From NCBI RefSeq assembly GCF_022627325.1, contig NZ_JAETZZ010000001.1:558001-622000 (forward strand): 64,000 nt of DNA, read 5' to 3'. The DNA comes from Pseudomonas putida (lineage in GTDB: Bacteria; Pseudomonadota; Gammaproteobacteria; Pseudomonadales; Pseudomonadaceae). A model generated the notes under the pieces. That model was not told the DNA's origin. It ran no database searches and worked only from the letters and a program-made list of their open reading frames with translations. Shown piece after piece: positions 1-8,554 of the stretch (the stretch's first letter is position 1; every line of letters starts with the position of its first letter). A program made the position numbers and the translations under genes.

Positions 1-413
1 CAGGCCTGTAGCAGCCTGTCTGCGCAGAGCAGGCCATCGGCAGCGGGGTGGTGCGGTTTGCGGCAAGAGCCGTGCAGCAACTGGTCCAGGCGGTCGCGCA
101 GCACCAGGCTTGGCCGCTGGCGGCCTGGGTAGAGCAGGTGCGGCGCCCAGTCAGCGATACCTTGGCCGTCGATCAGCAGGTCGTATTCGAGTTCGACGTT
201 GCAGGGCAGCGGTTGGGCAAAGTCGATGTCCAACAGGTGGATAAAGGCATGCTCGCCGATCGGTACGACCTGGCAATCCACCTTGGCCGCGCCGTCCAAG
301 GTGAACGCGAGCTGCAAGGGTTGGCTGCCGACCAGCCAGATGGCCAGGCGCTGAGGCTCCAGGCGGCGCAGTACAGGGCCGGCGAGAACAAGGGGCAAAA
401 GGGAGGAAGTCAT
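1..413 (-). CDS. Alkaline phosphatase D-like protein, N-terminal part (runs off the left edge)
   Basis: Leftward reading frame open from an ATG at 413 to the window edge, about 137 residues seen. The protein starts MTSSLLPLVLAGPVLRRLEP and contains an immunoglobulin-like N-terminal stretch followed by PSLVLRDRLDQLLHGSCRKP, the junction that precedes the metallophosphatase domain in the PhoD-like proteins encoded next to tal in pseudomonads. The catalytic domain lies outside the window, so enzyme activity is an inference. The Shine-Dalgarno sequence is weak. The gene follows tal on the same strand with a 143-bp gap. Confidence 0.6.
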   Translation of the reverse strand, partial: MTSSLLPLVLAGPVLRRLEPQRLAIWLVGSQPLQLAFTLDGAAKVDCQVVPIGEHAFIHLLDIDFAQPLPCNVELEYDLLIDGQGIADWAPHLLYPGRQRPSLVLRDRLDQLLHGSCRKPHHPAADGLLCADRLLQA

Positions 414-556
414 GGACAGCTCTGGTGGCTAATCGGCCCAGTCACTGCGAACCGTCGCGAACAGGCCCTTGAATTCAGAACGCTTGTTGCAAGGCTAAAG
501 CAAAGCGGGCGGAAAATGCTGAACATTCACCGCCCGCCTGGCAAACCTAAAATGTA

Positions 557-1483
557 TCAGGCTTTGTCAGCCATCAGCTTTTCCAGCTTCTCCTGGTCAC
601 GGGCGAACTGGCGAATGCCCTCGGCCAGTTTCTCGGTACCCATGGCGTCTTCGTTCATCGCCCAGCGGAACTGGCTTTCGCTGAGCACCTGCTTGGCCTC
701 GCCGGCATTGCCCGGCTTGAGTACCTGCGGCAGCTCGCCCTGGTCATCGCTCAGTTGCTGCAGCAGCTCCGGGCTGATGGTCAGGCGATCGCAACCAGCC
801 AGTTGCTCGATCTGGCCGATGTTGCGGAAGCTGGCGCCCATGACCACGGTGTCGTAGCCGTTGGCCTTGTAGTAGTTGTAGATGCGTGTGACCGACTGGA
901 CGCCCGGGTCATCGGCGCCCACGTACTCTTGGCCGGTGCTCTTCTTGTACCAGTCATAGATACGGCCCACGAACGGGGAAATCAGGAACACCCCGGCATC
1001 GGCGCACGCCTGTGCCTGGGCGAAGGAGAACAGCAGGGTCAGGTTGGTCTGGATGCCTTCCTTCTCCAGCTGCTCGGCGGCGCGAATGCCTTCCCAGGTG
1101 GAGGCCAGCTTGATCAGTACGCGGTCTTTGGAGATGCCGGCGGCCTGGTAAAGCTCGATCAGTTGGCGGGCCTTGCTCAGCAGTGCCGGTTCGTCGAACG
1201 ACAGGCGTGCATCCACTTCGGTGGAGATGCGCCCAGGGATCACTTTCAGAATGCCCGCGCCCACCGCCACGGCGAACTTGTCGCACGCCAGGTCGACATT
1301 GCCCTTGGCATCGCTTTTGACCTGCTTGAGCAGGTCGGCATAGCCCGGGATGGCGGCAGCCTTGAGCAGCAACGACGGGTTGGTGGTGGCATCGACCGGC
1401 TTGAGGCGGGTGATGGCGTCCAGGTCCCCGGTGTCGGCGACCACGGTGGTGAACTGCTTGAGTTGTTCCAGCTTGGAAGTCAT
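557..1483 (-). CDS. tal: Transaldolase
   Basis: 308 residues, the usual length for class I TalB-type transaldolase, which moves a dihydroxyacetone unit between sedoheptulose-7-phosphate and glyceraldehyde-3-phosphate in the cytosolic pentose phosphate pathway. The Schiff-base lysine is K125 in VLIKLASTW. Other family blocks visible are [52 protein letters not shown] and [13 protein letters not shown]. The reading frame is open upstream to 1588, but the ATG at 1483 ([20 protein letters not shown]) matches the family start. The next gene upstream, dusA, is 308 bp away across two REP elements, so tal probably has its own promoter. Confidence 0.96.
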   Translation of the reverse strand: MTSKLEQLKQFTTVVADTGDLDAITRLKPVDATTNPSLLLKAAAIPGYADLLKQVKSDAKGNVDLACDKFAVAVGAGILKVIPGRISTEVDARLSFDEPALLSKARQLIELYQAAGISKDRVLIKLASTWEGIRAAEQLEKEGIQTNLTLLFSFAQAQACADAGVFLISPFVGRIYDWYKKSTGQEYVGADDPGVQSVTRIYNYYKANGYDTVVMGASFRNIGQIEQLAGCDRLTISPELLQQLSDDQGELPQVLKPGNAGEAKQVLSESQFRWAMNEDAMGTEKLAEGIRQFARDQEKLEKLMADKA

Positions 1484-1639
1484 GGCGTGCTCTGTCCTGT
1501 GCGATGTCTCGACATTACCCGAGCCCCGACGGCCGCTCAAGGGGCCAGTGGGGCGGTGGCGAATTGTCTGGGTGATGATTCGAGTCACCCGCCAGCACGA
1601 GGTTCCCCATCACCTTGAAAGCTTCACCCGCGATCTGTG

Positions 1640-1668
1640 GTAGCCGGCTTGCCGGCGATGGGCCGCAA
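1640..1668. repeat. REP element (P. putida-group type)
   Basis: Contains GTAGCCGGCTTGCCGGCGAT, an imperfect inverted repeat (GCCGGCTTGCCGGC). The same core recurs at 1750, 11682, 20500 and 20607, always between genes, as expected of repetitive extragenic palindromes. Confidence 0.75.
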
Positions 1669-1747
1669 ATCGCTCGACTGAATGGCATCTGGGCTTCAAT
1701 CCATTTTCTCCCACAGTTACAGCGCAGCGCTCGAAAACTGCACGGTC

Positions 1748-1778
1748 CCGGTGGGAGCCGGCTTGCCGGCGATAGGGC
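1748..1778. repeat. REP element
   Basis: GGTGGGAGCCGGCTTGCCGG followed by CGATAGGGCC; second copy of the same palindrome in the tal-dusA gap, in the same orientation as the copy at 1640. The pair may form a BIME-like unit. Confidence 0.75.
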
Positions 1779-1791
1779 CCGCCAGGCCACC

Positions 1792-2799
1792 TTACCGCCC
1801 CTGCAACAACTCCGCCGCTTGGTCGAACACCGCCAGCGGCTCAGGCGCCTTGTGAATATCCGCCGACAGCAACTGCCGGAACCGCCGCGCCCCTTTGAAG
1901 CCCTGGCCCAACCCCAGAATATGCCGGGTGACGTGATGCATCGCACCGCCACTTTCCATATGCGCCACGATATACGGCCGCAACTGCGCCATCGCCTCGC
2001 TACGGCTGACCACCGGCGCAGCACTGCCAAATAGCAGCTGATCCACCTCAGCCAGCACATACGAGTTGTGGTACGCCTCGCGCCCCATCATCACCCCATC
2101 GAACGTCTCCAGGTGCATCTGGCACTCGGCCAAGGTCTTGATGCCACCGTTGAGCACGATCTCAAGGTCCGGAAAGTCCGCTTTCAGCTGCGCAGCCACG
2201 TCGTAGCGCAGCGGCGGGATCTCACGGTTTTCCTTGGGCGAAAGCCCTTCGAGAATCGCGATGCGCGCATGCACGGTGAAACTGCGACACCCGGCGTCCC
2301 GTACCTGCCCGACGAAGTCGCACAGTTCTGCATAGCTGTCACGGCCATTGATACCAATGCGGTGCTTCACCGTCACCGGCGTCGACACCGCATCACGCAT
2401 GGCCTTGACGCAATCGGCCACCAGCGCCGGGTGGGCCATGAGGCAAGCGCCGATCATGTTGTTCTGCACCCGATCGCTGGGGCAGCCGACGTTGAGGTTC
2501 ACCTCGTCGTAGCCCGCTTGTTCGGCCAGGCGCGCGCAGGCCGCCAAGTCGGCCGGCACACTGCCGCCCAGCTGCAGGGCAAGCGGATGTTCGGACACAT
2601 CGTGGCGCAGGAAGCGGTGCGCGTCGTTGTGCAGCAGGGCACCGGTGGTGACCATTTCGGTGTAGAGCAAGGTGTGCCGGGATAGCAGGCGCAGGAAGAA
2701 CCGGCAGTGGCGGTCGGTCCAGTCCATCATCGGCGCAACGCTGAAGCGGCGGGAAGGCTCAGGGCGAGAAGTTTGTGGGGTTGCAGTATCTAGGAGCAT
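1792..2799 (-). CDS. dusA: tRNA-dihydrouridine(20/20a) synthase
   Basis: 335 residues. FMN enzyme that reduces uridine in the tRNA D-loop with NADPH. The frame shows RRFSVAPMMDWTDRHCRFF at the N-terminus (the FMN barrel start), the catalytic cysteine C106 in NLNVGCPSDRVQ, VTVKHRIGIN, and FTVHARIAILEGLSPKENR, which is typical of the DusA subfamily. The ATG at 2799 gives the usual length. It is transcribed toward tal but is separated from it by REP elements. Confidence 0.95.
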   Translation of the reverse strand: MLLDTATPQTSRPEPSRRFSVAPMMDWTDRHCRFFLRLLSRHTLLYTEMVTTGALLHNDAHRFLRHDVSEHPLALQLGGSVPADLAACARLAEQAGYDEVNLNVGCPSDRVQNNMIGACLMAHPALVADCVKAMRDAVSTPVTVKHRIGINGRDSYAELCDFVGQVRDAGCRSFTVHARIAILEGLSPKENREIPPLRYDVAAQLKADFPDLEIVLNGGIKTLAECQMHLETFDGVMMGREAYHNSYVLAEVDQLLFGSAAPVVSRSEAMAQLRPYIVAHMESGGAMHHVTRHILGLGQGFKGARRFRQLLSADIHKAPEPLAVFDQAAELLQGR

Positions 2800-3371
2800 T
2801 CAGGTCTACGCATTTTTATACCAATTTGTTCGGGCTTTTGCTGTGAATCAGCCTCATTCACCTGAGCAGCACCGAAAAAAATGGCAAGGAATACAAGCAA
2901 GGAACAAGGCCGATGTGGCGGTGAGCTACCCCGTCAATACCAGCCTCATAAAAAGGATGTCCTAGTTTACCAAGAGCGCTGGATGTTCGCCTGTTCCTAG
3001 GCAAGTGAGGGGCGCGGAAAGCGTGAGTTAACAATATGAAAGGTCTCTGCCCGTCTTCCCGCAGGATGGTTTTTAACGGTTTCCTACAGATACGGGATGC
3101 TGGCTTGTAGTCCGTTTCTGAATCACCCTTTCAGCACCCTTGACCCATTGCAATGGAAATCCGAGCTCCCTAGTCTCGCTGGGCCGCTGCAAAAACTGCG
3201 GCCGGGCCTGCAAGCCCGAACTTGGATTTGACCGCTACCCAGCGATGAGACCAGTAGGCCCCACGCATCACGAGCGTCAAACCTCCTCACAGGGTCAGCC
3301 TTGGTCTTGGCACTGAAACCCGCTAATGTGCCGCCCTCAGCAAGGATAGCCGCGACCCCAGGGAGCTTTCT
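2800..3371. other. 572-bp intergenic region with no recognised gene
   Basis: It separates dusA (leftward) from the YjfK-like gene (rightward) and so must hold both promoters. The part from 2800 to about 3150 is visibly more AT-rich than the flanking genes. I see no tRNA, no strong terminator and no convincing ORF; the 97-codon frame at 2672-2965 overlaps dusA antisense and has no family features. Confidence 0.6.
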
Positions 3372-3971
3372 ATGTCGCTTTTACACCAGGCCAGCCTGCC
3401 ATTTGGCCTGCGCAGTGGCAGCACCTTCACACCTGCCCCTTCACTGAAACCGTTGCTGGACGGCATCTCAGCGCTGCAGGTACCTGGCCCGGAAACAGTC
3501 TGGGCCGTTGGCGAGGTCGACCTCGGCCAATCGGTGCGCCTGGTGCGTTTTTACCTGGACAACCAAGACTACTGGTTACAGGTGCTGATGAACGGCGCCG
3601 AACCGGGCGATATCGTGCTGTTCGGCTACCACAGCGCAGTCGCCGTCAATGACCAGGAGCACCTGCAAAGCCTGACCGGTAGCGCAGCAAAGGCCGGCAT
3701 GCCGATCTTCGAACACGAAGGTAATTTGTATTCCCGGCAATGGGGTCGCGAAGCGGGGCTCGCCGAATGGGTTGCGCTGTGCGAGGCGGTTACCAGCCCC
3801 GAAGCACGGTACCGCATCCAGCACCTGTGCATGCTCTATGCCCGTGACACCGGTTTGCCGTACCGGCGCGAATTTCTGCTGCTGTCGGTCGAAGAAGATG
3901 AGTACGGTGCGCTTACCTACACCACCTCGCTGGGTGTGACCCTATTCCCCACGGACTTTCACATAACCTGA
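3372..3971 (+). CDS. DUF2491 (YjfK-like) protein
   Basis: 199 residues, no signal peptide or membrane segment. Blocks such as GISALQVPGPETVWAVGEVD, SVRLVRFYLDNQDYWLQV and EPGDIVLFGY fit the YjfK/DUF2491 family as I remember it. The preceding GGGAGC is a usable ribosome-binding site. It is the first gene of a rightward set with YjfL-, YgiB- and YgiC-like genes, the same combination as the E. coli yjfK-yjfL-yjfM-yjfC cluster. The biochemical role is unknown. Confidence 0.75.
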   Translation: MSLLHQASLPFGLRSGSTFTPAPSLKPLLDGISALQVPGPETVWAVGEVDLGQSVRLVRFYLDNQDYWLQVLMNGAEPGDIVLFGYHSAVAVNDQEHLQSLTGSAAKAGMPIFEHEGNLYSRQWGREAGLAEWVALCEAVTSPEARYRIQHLCMLYARDTGLPYRREFLLLSVEEDEYGALTYTTSLGVTLFPTDFHIT

Positions 3972-3983
3972 CAAGGATTTCCC

Positions 3984-4409
3984 ATGCTCGACGCTTTGCG
4001 CCTGTCCCTCAACGCCACGGCGGTGACTGGCTTCATCCTCTATATCAGTGTGGCCCTGCTGATGTTCTGGCTGTTCCAGTTCATCTACACCCGCCTTACG
4101 CCGCACCGCGAGTTCGCCCTGATCCGCCAGAACAACCCTGCAGCCGCTATTGCTCTGGGTGGTTCGCTGATCGGTTTTTCGCTGCCGGCCAGCAACATCA
4201 TCGCCTACAGCGTCAGCATTCTCGACTTTGTCGCCTGGGTGGTGATCGCAGCGGTGGTGCAGTTGATCGCCTTCGGCCTGACCAGCCTGGTGCTGCGTGG
4301 CCTGTCCCAGCGCATCGCCCAGGGCGAGCTTGCAGCTGCCATCTACGCCGCAAGCGTGGCCATCAGCGTCGGCTTTCTGAACTCGGCCTGCATGACACCT
4401 TCGGCCTGA
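3984..4409 (+). CDS. DUF350 (YjfL-like) inner-membrane protein
   Basis: 141 residues with four hydrophobic segments at about 13-35, 52-72, 78-100 and 115-137, so an inner-membrane protein. ALGGSLIGFSLPASNII and the paired-repeat layout are typical of DUF350 (UPF0719). It starts 12 bp after the YjfK-like gene. Function unknown; the cluster suggests an envelope or polyamine-related role shared with the ATP-grasp enzyme downstream. Confidence 0.8.
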   Translation: MLDALRLSLNATAVTGFILYISVALLMFWLFQFIYTRLTPHREFALIRQNNPAAAIALGGSLIGFSLPASNIIAYSVSILDFVAWVVIAAVVQLIAFGLTSLVLRGLSQRIAQGELAAAIYAASVAISVGFLNSACMTPSA

Positions 4410-4423
4410 GCAGGAGGGTGCCA

Positions 4424-5122
4424 ATGAAATCGCCGATGAAACGCAGTTCCTTCAAGCTGGTACTGGCCGGTTCGTTACCACTGGCGCTGACGGCCTGTGG
4501 TCCGCAGGAAGAATTGTATACGGTCAGCCAAAAGACCAATTACGACACCGTTGCTGCCTGCGTAAATGACTATATGCCCATCGCTGTCTGTACCGACGCC
4601 TACCAGCAGGCGCACAACGACTACCTTCGCCAGGCGCCAACGTTCGCGTTCCAGAGCGCGTGTGAGGCGCAGTTCGGTGCAGACAATTGCCTGACCACCG
4701 TCGATGGGCGCTACATGCCCCGCATGAACGGGTTCGAGCTGGAAAGTGCCGTTGAGGTGACCCAGTCACAACTGGATGCTGGCTACGCTCAGGGTGGGGG
4801 CTATGGGCATATTGCCAGCGCCGCGGTGGCCGGTATGCTGCTCGGGCAGGCCCGGAGCCGCGACCGTCGTTTCCGCGCACAGCCTGTGTACGCCAACGGC
4901 AGTGCAACGCGCCCTGGGCTGCACAATGGGGCCTTGGGTGAAATCCAGCGTGCCAGGGAGGATGAACAAAGCAGCGCAGGTTCGTCCGGCGGTGGCGGCA
5001 GGTGGAGTCGCAAGGATCCTCACGCAGCCTCATCAGGGTCGATCACCCGGGGTGGCTTTGGCAGCCAGGCCACAGCCCGTAGCGGCTGGAGTGGCAAGTC
5101 CGGTAGCTTTTTCGGGGGGTGA
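4424..5122 (+). CDS. DUF1190 (YgiB/YjfM-like) lipoprotein
   Basis: 232 residues. The N-terminus is a lipoprotein signal with lipobox LTAC at C25. The mature part has PIAVCTDAYQQAHNDYLRQAP, a conserved DUF1190 block, and the C-terminus is rich in Gly and Ser, ending SGKSGSFFGG as in the family. The ATG at 4424 is chosen over the GTG at 4418 because AGGAGG at 4412-4417 is well spaced from it. The stop lies just before the start of the next gene, suggesting coupling. Confidence 0.8.
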   Translation: MKSPMKRSSFKLVLAGSLPLALTACGPQEELYTVSQKTNYDTVAACVNDYMPIAVCTDAYQQAHNDYLRQAPTFAFQSACEAQFGADNCLTTVDGRYMPRMNGFELESAVEVTQSQLDAGYAQGGGYGHIASAAVAGMLLGQARSRDRRFRAQPVYANGSATRPGLHNGALGEIQRAREDEQSSAGSSGGGGRWSRKDPHAASSGSITRGGFGSQATARSGWSGKSGSFFGG

Positions 5123-5124
5123 GC

Positions 5125-6282
5125 ATGCGCAAGGTAGAGCTGGCAGAGCGCCCCGACTGGCGCGCGACTGCCGAGCGTGAGGGTTTCGCCTTCCACACCA
5201 TCGAAGGCCAGCGTTACTGGGACGAGAGCGGCTACTACCAATTCAGCGAAGCTCAGGTGGTTCGAGACCTGCAAGCGCCGACCGAAGCGCTGCACGCCCT
5301 GTGTCTGGAAGCGGTCGGGCGCATCGTCGACAGCGAAGCGCTCATGGCCCGCCTGGCCATCCCACCGGCATTCTTCGACCTGGTGCGTAGGTCCTGGAAG
5401 CAGGCACAGCCGCACCTGTACGGGCGCTTTGACTTCAGTTACGACGGCAATGGCCCGGCGAAGCTCATCGAAGCCAATTACGATACGCCAACCTCACTTT
5501 ACGAGGCGGCCGCCTTCCAGCTGATCTGGCTGGAGGAGCAGATAGCGCGCGGGCTGTTGCCTGCGCACGCCAGCCAGTTCAATACCCTGGCCGAAGACCT
5601 GGTGCAGGCGTTTGCGGCGATGCCGGGGCAGGGGACGTTCTATTTTTCGACCATCTCAGGCTCGCTGGAGGACCGTGGCACCACTGATTTCCTGCGCAGG
5701 ATGGCCGAGCATGCGGGTGTCCGCACGCGGCATATTGACCTGGAAGACATTGGCCTGCACGACAATGGCCGGTTCGTCGACCTCCAAAGCCAGCCCATCC
5801 AGCGCCTGTTCAAGCTGCATGCGTGGGAGCATATCTTCCATGAGGATTTCGGCCAGGCGATTACCGGCTGCGACACGCAGTTTGTCGAGCCGCCCTGGAA
5901 GGCACTGATCTCCAACAAAGGCATCCTGCCGTTATTGTGGGAGTGGTTCGAAGGCCATCCGAACCTGCTGCCGGCCTTTGTCGACGACAATCCACAGGCC
6001 CGGGTGCCCAAGGGCTGGGTGCGCAAGCCGTACTTCTCCCGTGAGGGCGCCAACGTGGATATCCACACCGAGGATGGGCGGCGGGTCTTTGCAGACGGGC
6101 CCTATGACGATGCGCCCTATATTCTGCAGGCTTTTGCACCTTTGCCGAAGTTCGCAGACAGTTACACGCTGATTGGTTCGTGGGTGATCGGCGACAAGGC
6201 CTCAGGGCTTGGCATTCGTGAAGATGATTCGCTGATCACCAAGGACAGTTCACGCTTCTTGCCGCATGTAGTTTTGGGCTGA
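5125..6282 (+). CDS. Glutathionylspermidine synthase-family (YgiC/YjfC-like) ATP-grasp protein
   Basis: 385 residues, like E. coli YgiC. The sequence GRFDFSYDGNGPAKLIEANYDTPTSLYE is the ATP-grasp peptide-ligase signature of the synthetase domain of glutathionylspermidine synthase; LLWEWFEGHPNLLPAF, KPYFSREGANVDI and IGSWVIGDKASGLGIREDDS follow. E. coli YgiC/YjfC ligate peptides in vitro but do not make glutathionylspermidine, as I recall, so the substrate here is open. The amidase half is absent, as in the short family members. The ATG at 5125 follows GGGGGGTGAGC and is 2 bp after the lipoprotein stop. Confidence 0.85.
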   Translation: MRKVELAERPDWRATAEREGFAFHTIEGQRYWDESGYYQFSEAQVVRDLQAPTEALHALCLEAVGRIVDSEALMARLAIPPAFFDLVRRSWKQAQPHLYGRFDFSYDGNGPAKLIEANYDTPTSLYEAAAFQLIWLEEQIARGLLPAHASQFNTLAEDLVQAFAAMPGQGTFYFSTISGSLEDRGTTDFLRRMAEHAGVRTRHIDLEDIGLHDNGRFVDLQSQPIQRLFKLHAWEHIFHEDFGQAITGCDTQFVEPPWKALISNKGILPLLWEWFEGHPNLLPAFVDDNPQARVPKGWVRKPYFSREGANVDIHTEDGRRVFADGPYDDAPYILQAFAPLPKFADSYTLIGSWVIGDKASGLGIREDDSLITKDSSRFLPHVVLG

Positions 6283-6302
6283 CCGCCCCTCTGGTCGGTT
6301 TC
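6282..6302 (+). terminator. Weak hairpin after the YgiC-like gene
   Basis: GACC-GCCCCTCT-GGTC stem followed by GGTTT directly behind the stop codon. The stem is short and the T run poor, so this may only be a 3' stabiliser. Confidence 0.35.
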
Positions 6303-6518
6303 AGGATGCGCCTGGTCGTTCGCGTGCATCCGTTCGGCGCCACAAGTGCCATGCTTGTGAAATGCCCTTGAGCCCAGTGCGCGCAGACGCACGGCCAGCG
6401 GCAAGGAGGCCACCGACAACCACGCGACCGTGACGTGGGCGGTGTGCCGCAGCAGAACACGCCGGTCACCTGCCTACTACAACAATCTGGCGGGGGCCGT
6501 GATGCCGAGGTCCGCTGT

Positions 6519-7001
6519 ATGCCTGATCAATTGCTTCACCTGCCCGTTATCCACGATATCCTGAGCCGCCACCAGGACACCCCTGGTGCACTCTTGCCGA
6601 TCCTGCATGCCGTGCAGGAAAGCATCGGTTTCATCCCTGATGCCGCCGTCGCCGACATTGCCCATGCCCTCAACCTCAGCCTGGCCGAGGTGCGCGGGGT
6701 GATCAGCTTCTACCACGATTTCCGTACCGCGCCGCCGGCACGCCATACCCTGCGTTTGTGCCGCGCCGAATCGTGCCAGAGCCGTGGCAGCGAGGCACTG
6801 GCCGCACAGCTGCGTGCACAGCTGGCACTGGACGACCATGGCACCAGCGCCGACGGCGCCATCAGCCTGCGCCCGGTGTACTGCCTGGGCGCGTGCGCCT
6901 GCTCGCCGGCCCTTGAACTCGATGGCCAGGTGCATGCGCGCCTGACCCCTGAGCGCCTGCGCGCGCTGGTCAACGGTTGCCTGGAGGACACAGCATGCTG
7001 A
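6519..7001 (+). CDS. fdsG: NAD-dependent formate dehydrogenase, gamma subunit (NuoE-like)
   Basis: 160 residues. Small [2Fe-2S] subunit of the soluble, NAD-reducing molybdenum formate dehydrogenase. The cluster ligands are C81, C86, C122 and C126 in LCRAESC and YCLGACAC, and GVISFYHDFRTAPPARHTLRLC is a thioredoxin-like NuoE block. The frame extends upstream to 6435, but the ATG at 6519 has GAGG nine bases before it and gives the family length. It is first in the fdsGBAD operon and overlaps fdsB by 7 bp (ATGCTGA). Confidence 0.92.
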   Translation: MPDQLLHLPVIHDILSRHQDTPGALLPILHAVQESIGFIPDAAVADIAHALNLSLAEVRGVISFYHDFRTAPPARHTLRLCRAESCQSRGSEALAAQLRAQLALDDHGTSADGAISLRPVYCLGACACSPALELDGQVHARLTPERLRALVNGCLEDTAC

Positions 7002-8554
7002 AGCTGTTCATCCCCTGCGACTCGGTGGCCCGCGCCGTGGGTGCCGACCAGGTTGTCGAGGCGTTGCTGCGCGAGGCTGAGCAACGGCAGGTGGCGCTGG
7101 ACATTCAGCGCACCAGTTCGCGTGGCCTGTATTGGCTCGAACCACTGGTAGAGTACGAGCGCGCTGATGGGCGGCAAGGCTTCGGCCCGATCACCCCTGA
7201 GGATGTGCCTGCGCTGCTCGATGCATTGGCGGCCGACCCCGGCAGCCATTCGCTGGCGCTCGGGCCCGTGGAAGCGCTCCCTTACCTCAAGACCCAGCAA
7301 CGTCTGCTGTTCGCCCGCGCCGGCATCACCCGGCCATTGTCCCTGGATGACTACCGCGCCCACGGCGGCTTTGCCGGCCTTGAGCAAGCCGTTGCGCTGG
7401 GCGGCGCCGACGTGGTGGCCGCCGTGCTCGATTCCGGCCTGCGCGGCCGTGGCGGTGCAGCGTTCCCGGCGGGTATCAAATGGCGCACCGTGCGTGACGC
7501 CGGGGCAGGGCAGAAGTACGTGGTGTGCAACGCCGACGAAGGCGACTCCGGTACCTTTGCCGACCGCATGCTGATGGAAGGTGACCCCTTCCTGCTGATC
7601 GAAGGCATGGTCATCGCCGGCCTCGCGGTGGGTGCCGACAAGGGCTATATCTACGTGCGCTCGGAATACCCCGACGCGATCCGCGTGCTCGATCAGGCCT
7701 TGGTCATTGCCCGCGACGCCGGTTATCTCGGTGCCGACGTGGCCGCTAGCGGTCAGGCCTTCGACCTGGAAGTACGGGTGGGTGCCGGTGCCTATATCTG
7801 CGGTGAGGAAACCGCGCTGCTCGAATCTATCGAGGGCAAGCGCGGCATTGTCCGCGCCAAGCCGCCACTACCGGCCCTGCAGGGCCTGTTCGGCCTGCCG
7901 ACGCTGGTGCACAACGTGCTCACCCTGGCTTCGGTGCCCACCATTCTGGCCAAGGGTGCGGCGTTCTACCGCGATTTCGGTATGGGGCGTTCGCTTGGCA
8001 CCATGCCGTTCCAGCTGGCCGGCAACATCAGCCACGGCGGCCTGGTAGAGCGCGCCTTCGGCCTGACCCTGCGGGACCTGGTGGAAGGCTACGGTGGTGG
8101 CACCGCCAGTGGCCGGCCGCTGAAGGCCGCCCAGGTCGGGGGGCCATTGGGTGCCTGGGTGCCGCCCAGTCACTTTGACACCCCACTGGACTACGAGGCC
8201 TTCGCCGCCATGGGGGCTATGTTGGGCCACGGTGGCGTGGTGGTGGCCGACGACACCTTGAACATGGCCAGCATGGCGCGCTTTGCCCTGCAGTTCTGCG
8301 CCGAAGAGTCCTGCGGCAAGTGCACGCCCTGCCGCATCGGTTCTACCCGCGGGATGGAGGTGGTCGACCGCCTGATTGCCAGCAGCGACCTCACCGAGCG
8401 CCATGACCAGGCGCTGCTGCTGCGCGACCTGTGCGACACCCTGCAGTACGGCTCGCTGTGCGCCATGGGCGGTATGACCGCCTACCCGGTGGCCAGCGCC
8501 CTCAAGTACTTCCCGGCCGATTTCGGGCTGACCACCACGGAGGCCGCGCAGTGA
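6995..8554 (+). CDS. fdsB: NAD-dependent formate dehydrogenase, beta subunit (NuoF-like)
   Basis: 519 residues. NADH/FMN subunit that passes electrons from the iron-sulfur chain to NAD+. The N-terminal 110 residues are a thioredoxin-like domain with a single cysteine. SGLRGRGGAAFPAGIKW (about 148-164) is the nucleotide and FMN glycine loop, NADEGDSGTFADR follows, GAGAYICGEETALLESIEG is an FMN site, and ESCGKCTPCRIGSTRG binds a [4Fe-4S] cluster. The start overlaps the fdsG stop and the stop overlaps the fdsA GTG, so the three genes are translationally coupled. Confidence 0.95.
   Translation: MLKLFIPCDSVARAVGADQVVEALLREAEQRQVALDIQRTSSRGLYWLEPLVEYERADGRQGFGPITPEDVPALLDALAADPGSHSLALGPVEALPYLKTQQRLLFARAGITRPLSLDDYRAHGGFAGLEQAVALGGADVVAAVLDSGLRGRGGAAFPAGIKWRTVRDAGAGQKYVVCNADEGDSGTFADRMLMEGDPFLLIEGMVIAGLAVGADKGYIYVRSEYPDAIRVLDQALVIARDAGYLGADVAASGQAFDLEVRVGAGAYICGEETALLESIEGKRGIVRAKPPLPALQGLFGLPTLVHNVLTLASVPTILAKGAAFYRDFGMGRSLGTMPFQLAGNISHGGLVERAFGLTLRDLVEGYGGGTASGRPLKAAQVGGPLGAWVPPSHFDTPLDYEAFAAMGAMLGHGGVVVADDTLNMASMARFALQFCAEESCGKCTPCRIGSTRGMEVVDRLIASSDLTERHDQALLLRDLCDTLQYGSLCAMGGMTAYPVASALKYFPADFGLTTTEAAQ

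Larger units (their letters stand above)
1484..1791. other. Intergenic region between dusA and tal holding two REP elements
   Basis: About 308 bp without a credible gene. Two palindromic GCCGGCTTGCCGGCGAT elements are seen (listed separately). The ORFs that cross it are frame shadows of tal and dusA. Confidence 0.7.

Noticed and set aside
2672..2965. 97-codon + strand frame at the dusA start
   Set aside because: Half of it is antisense to dusA and the rest is AT-rich intergenic DNA; no ribosome site and no family features.
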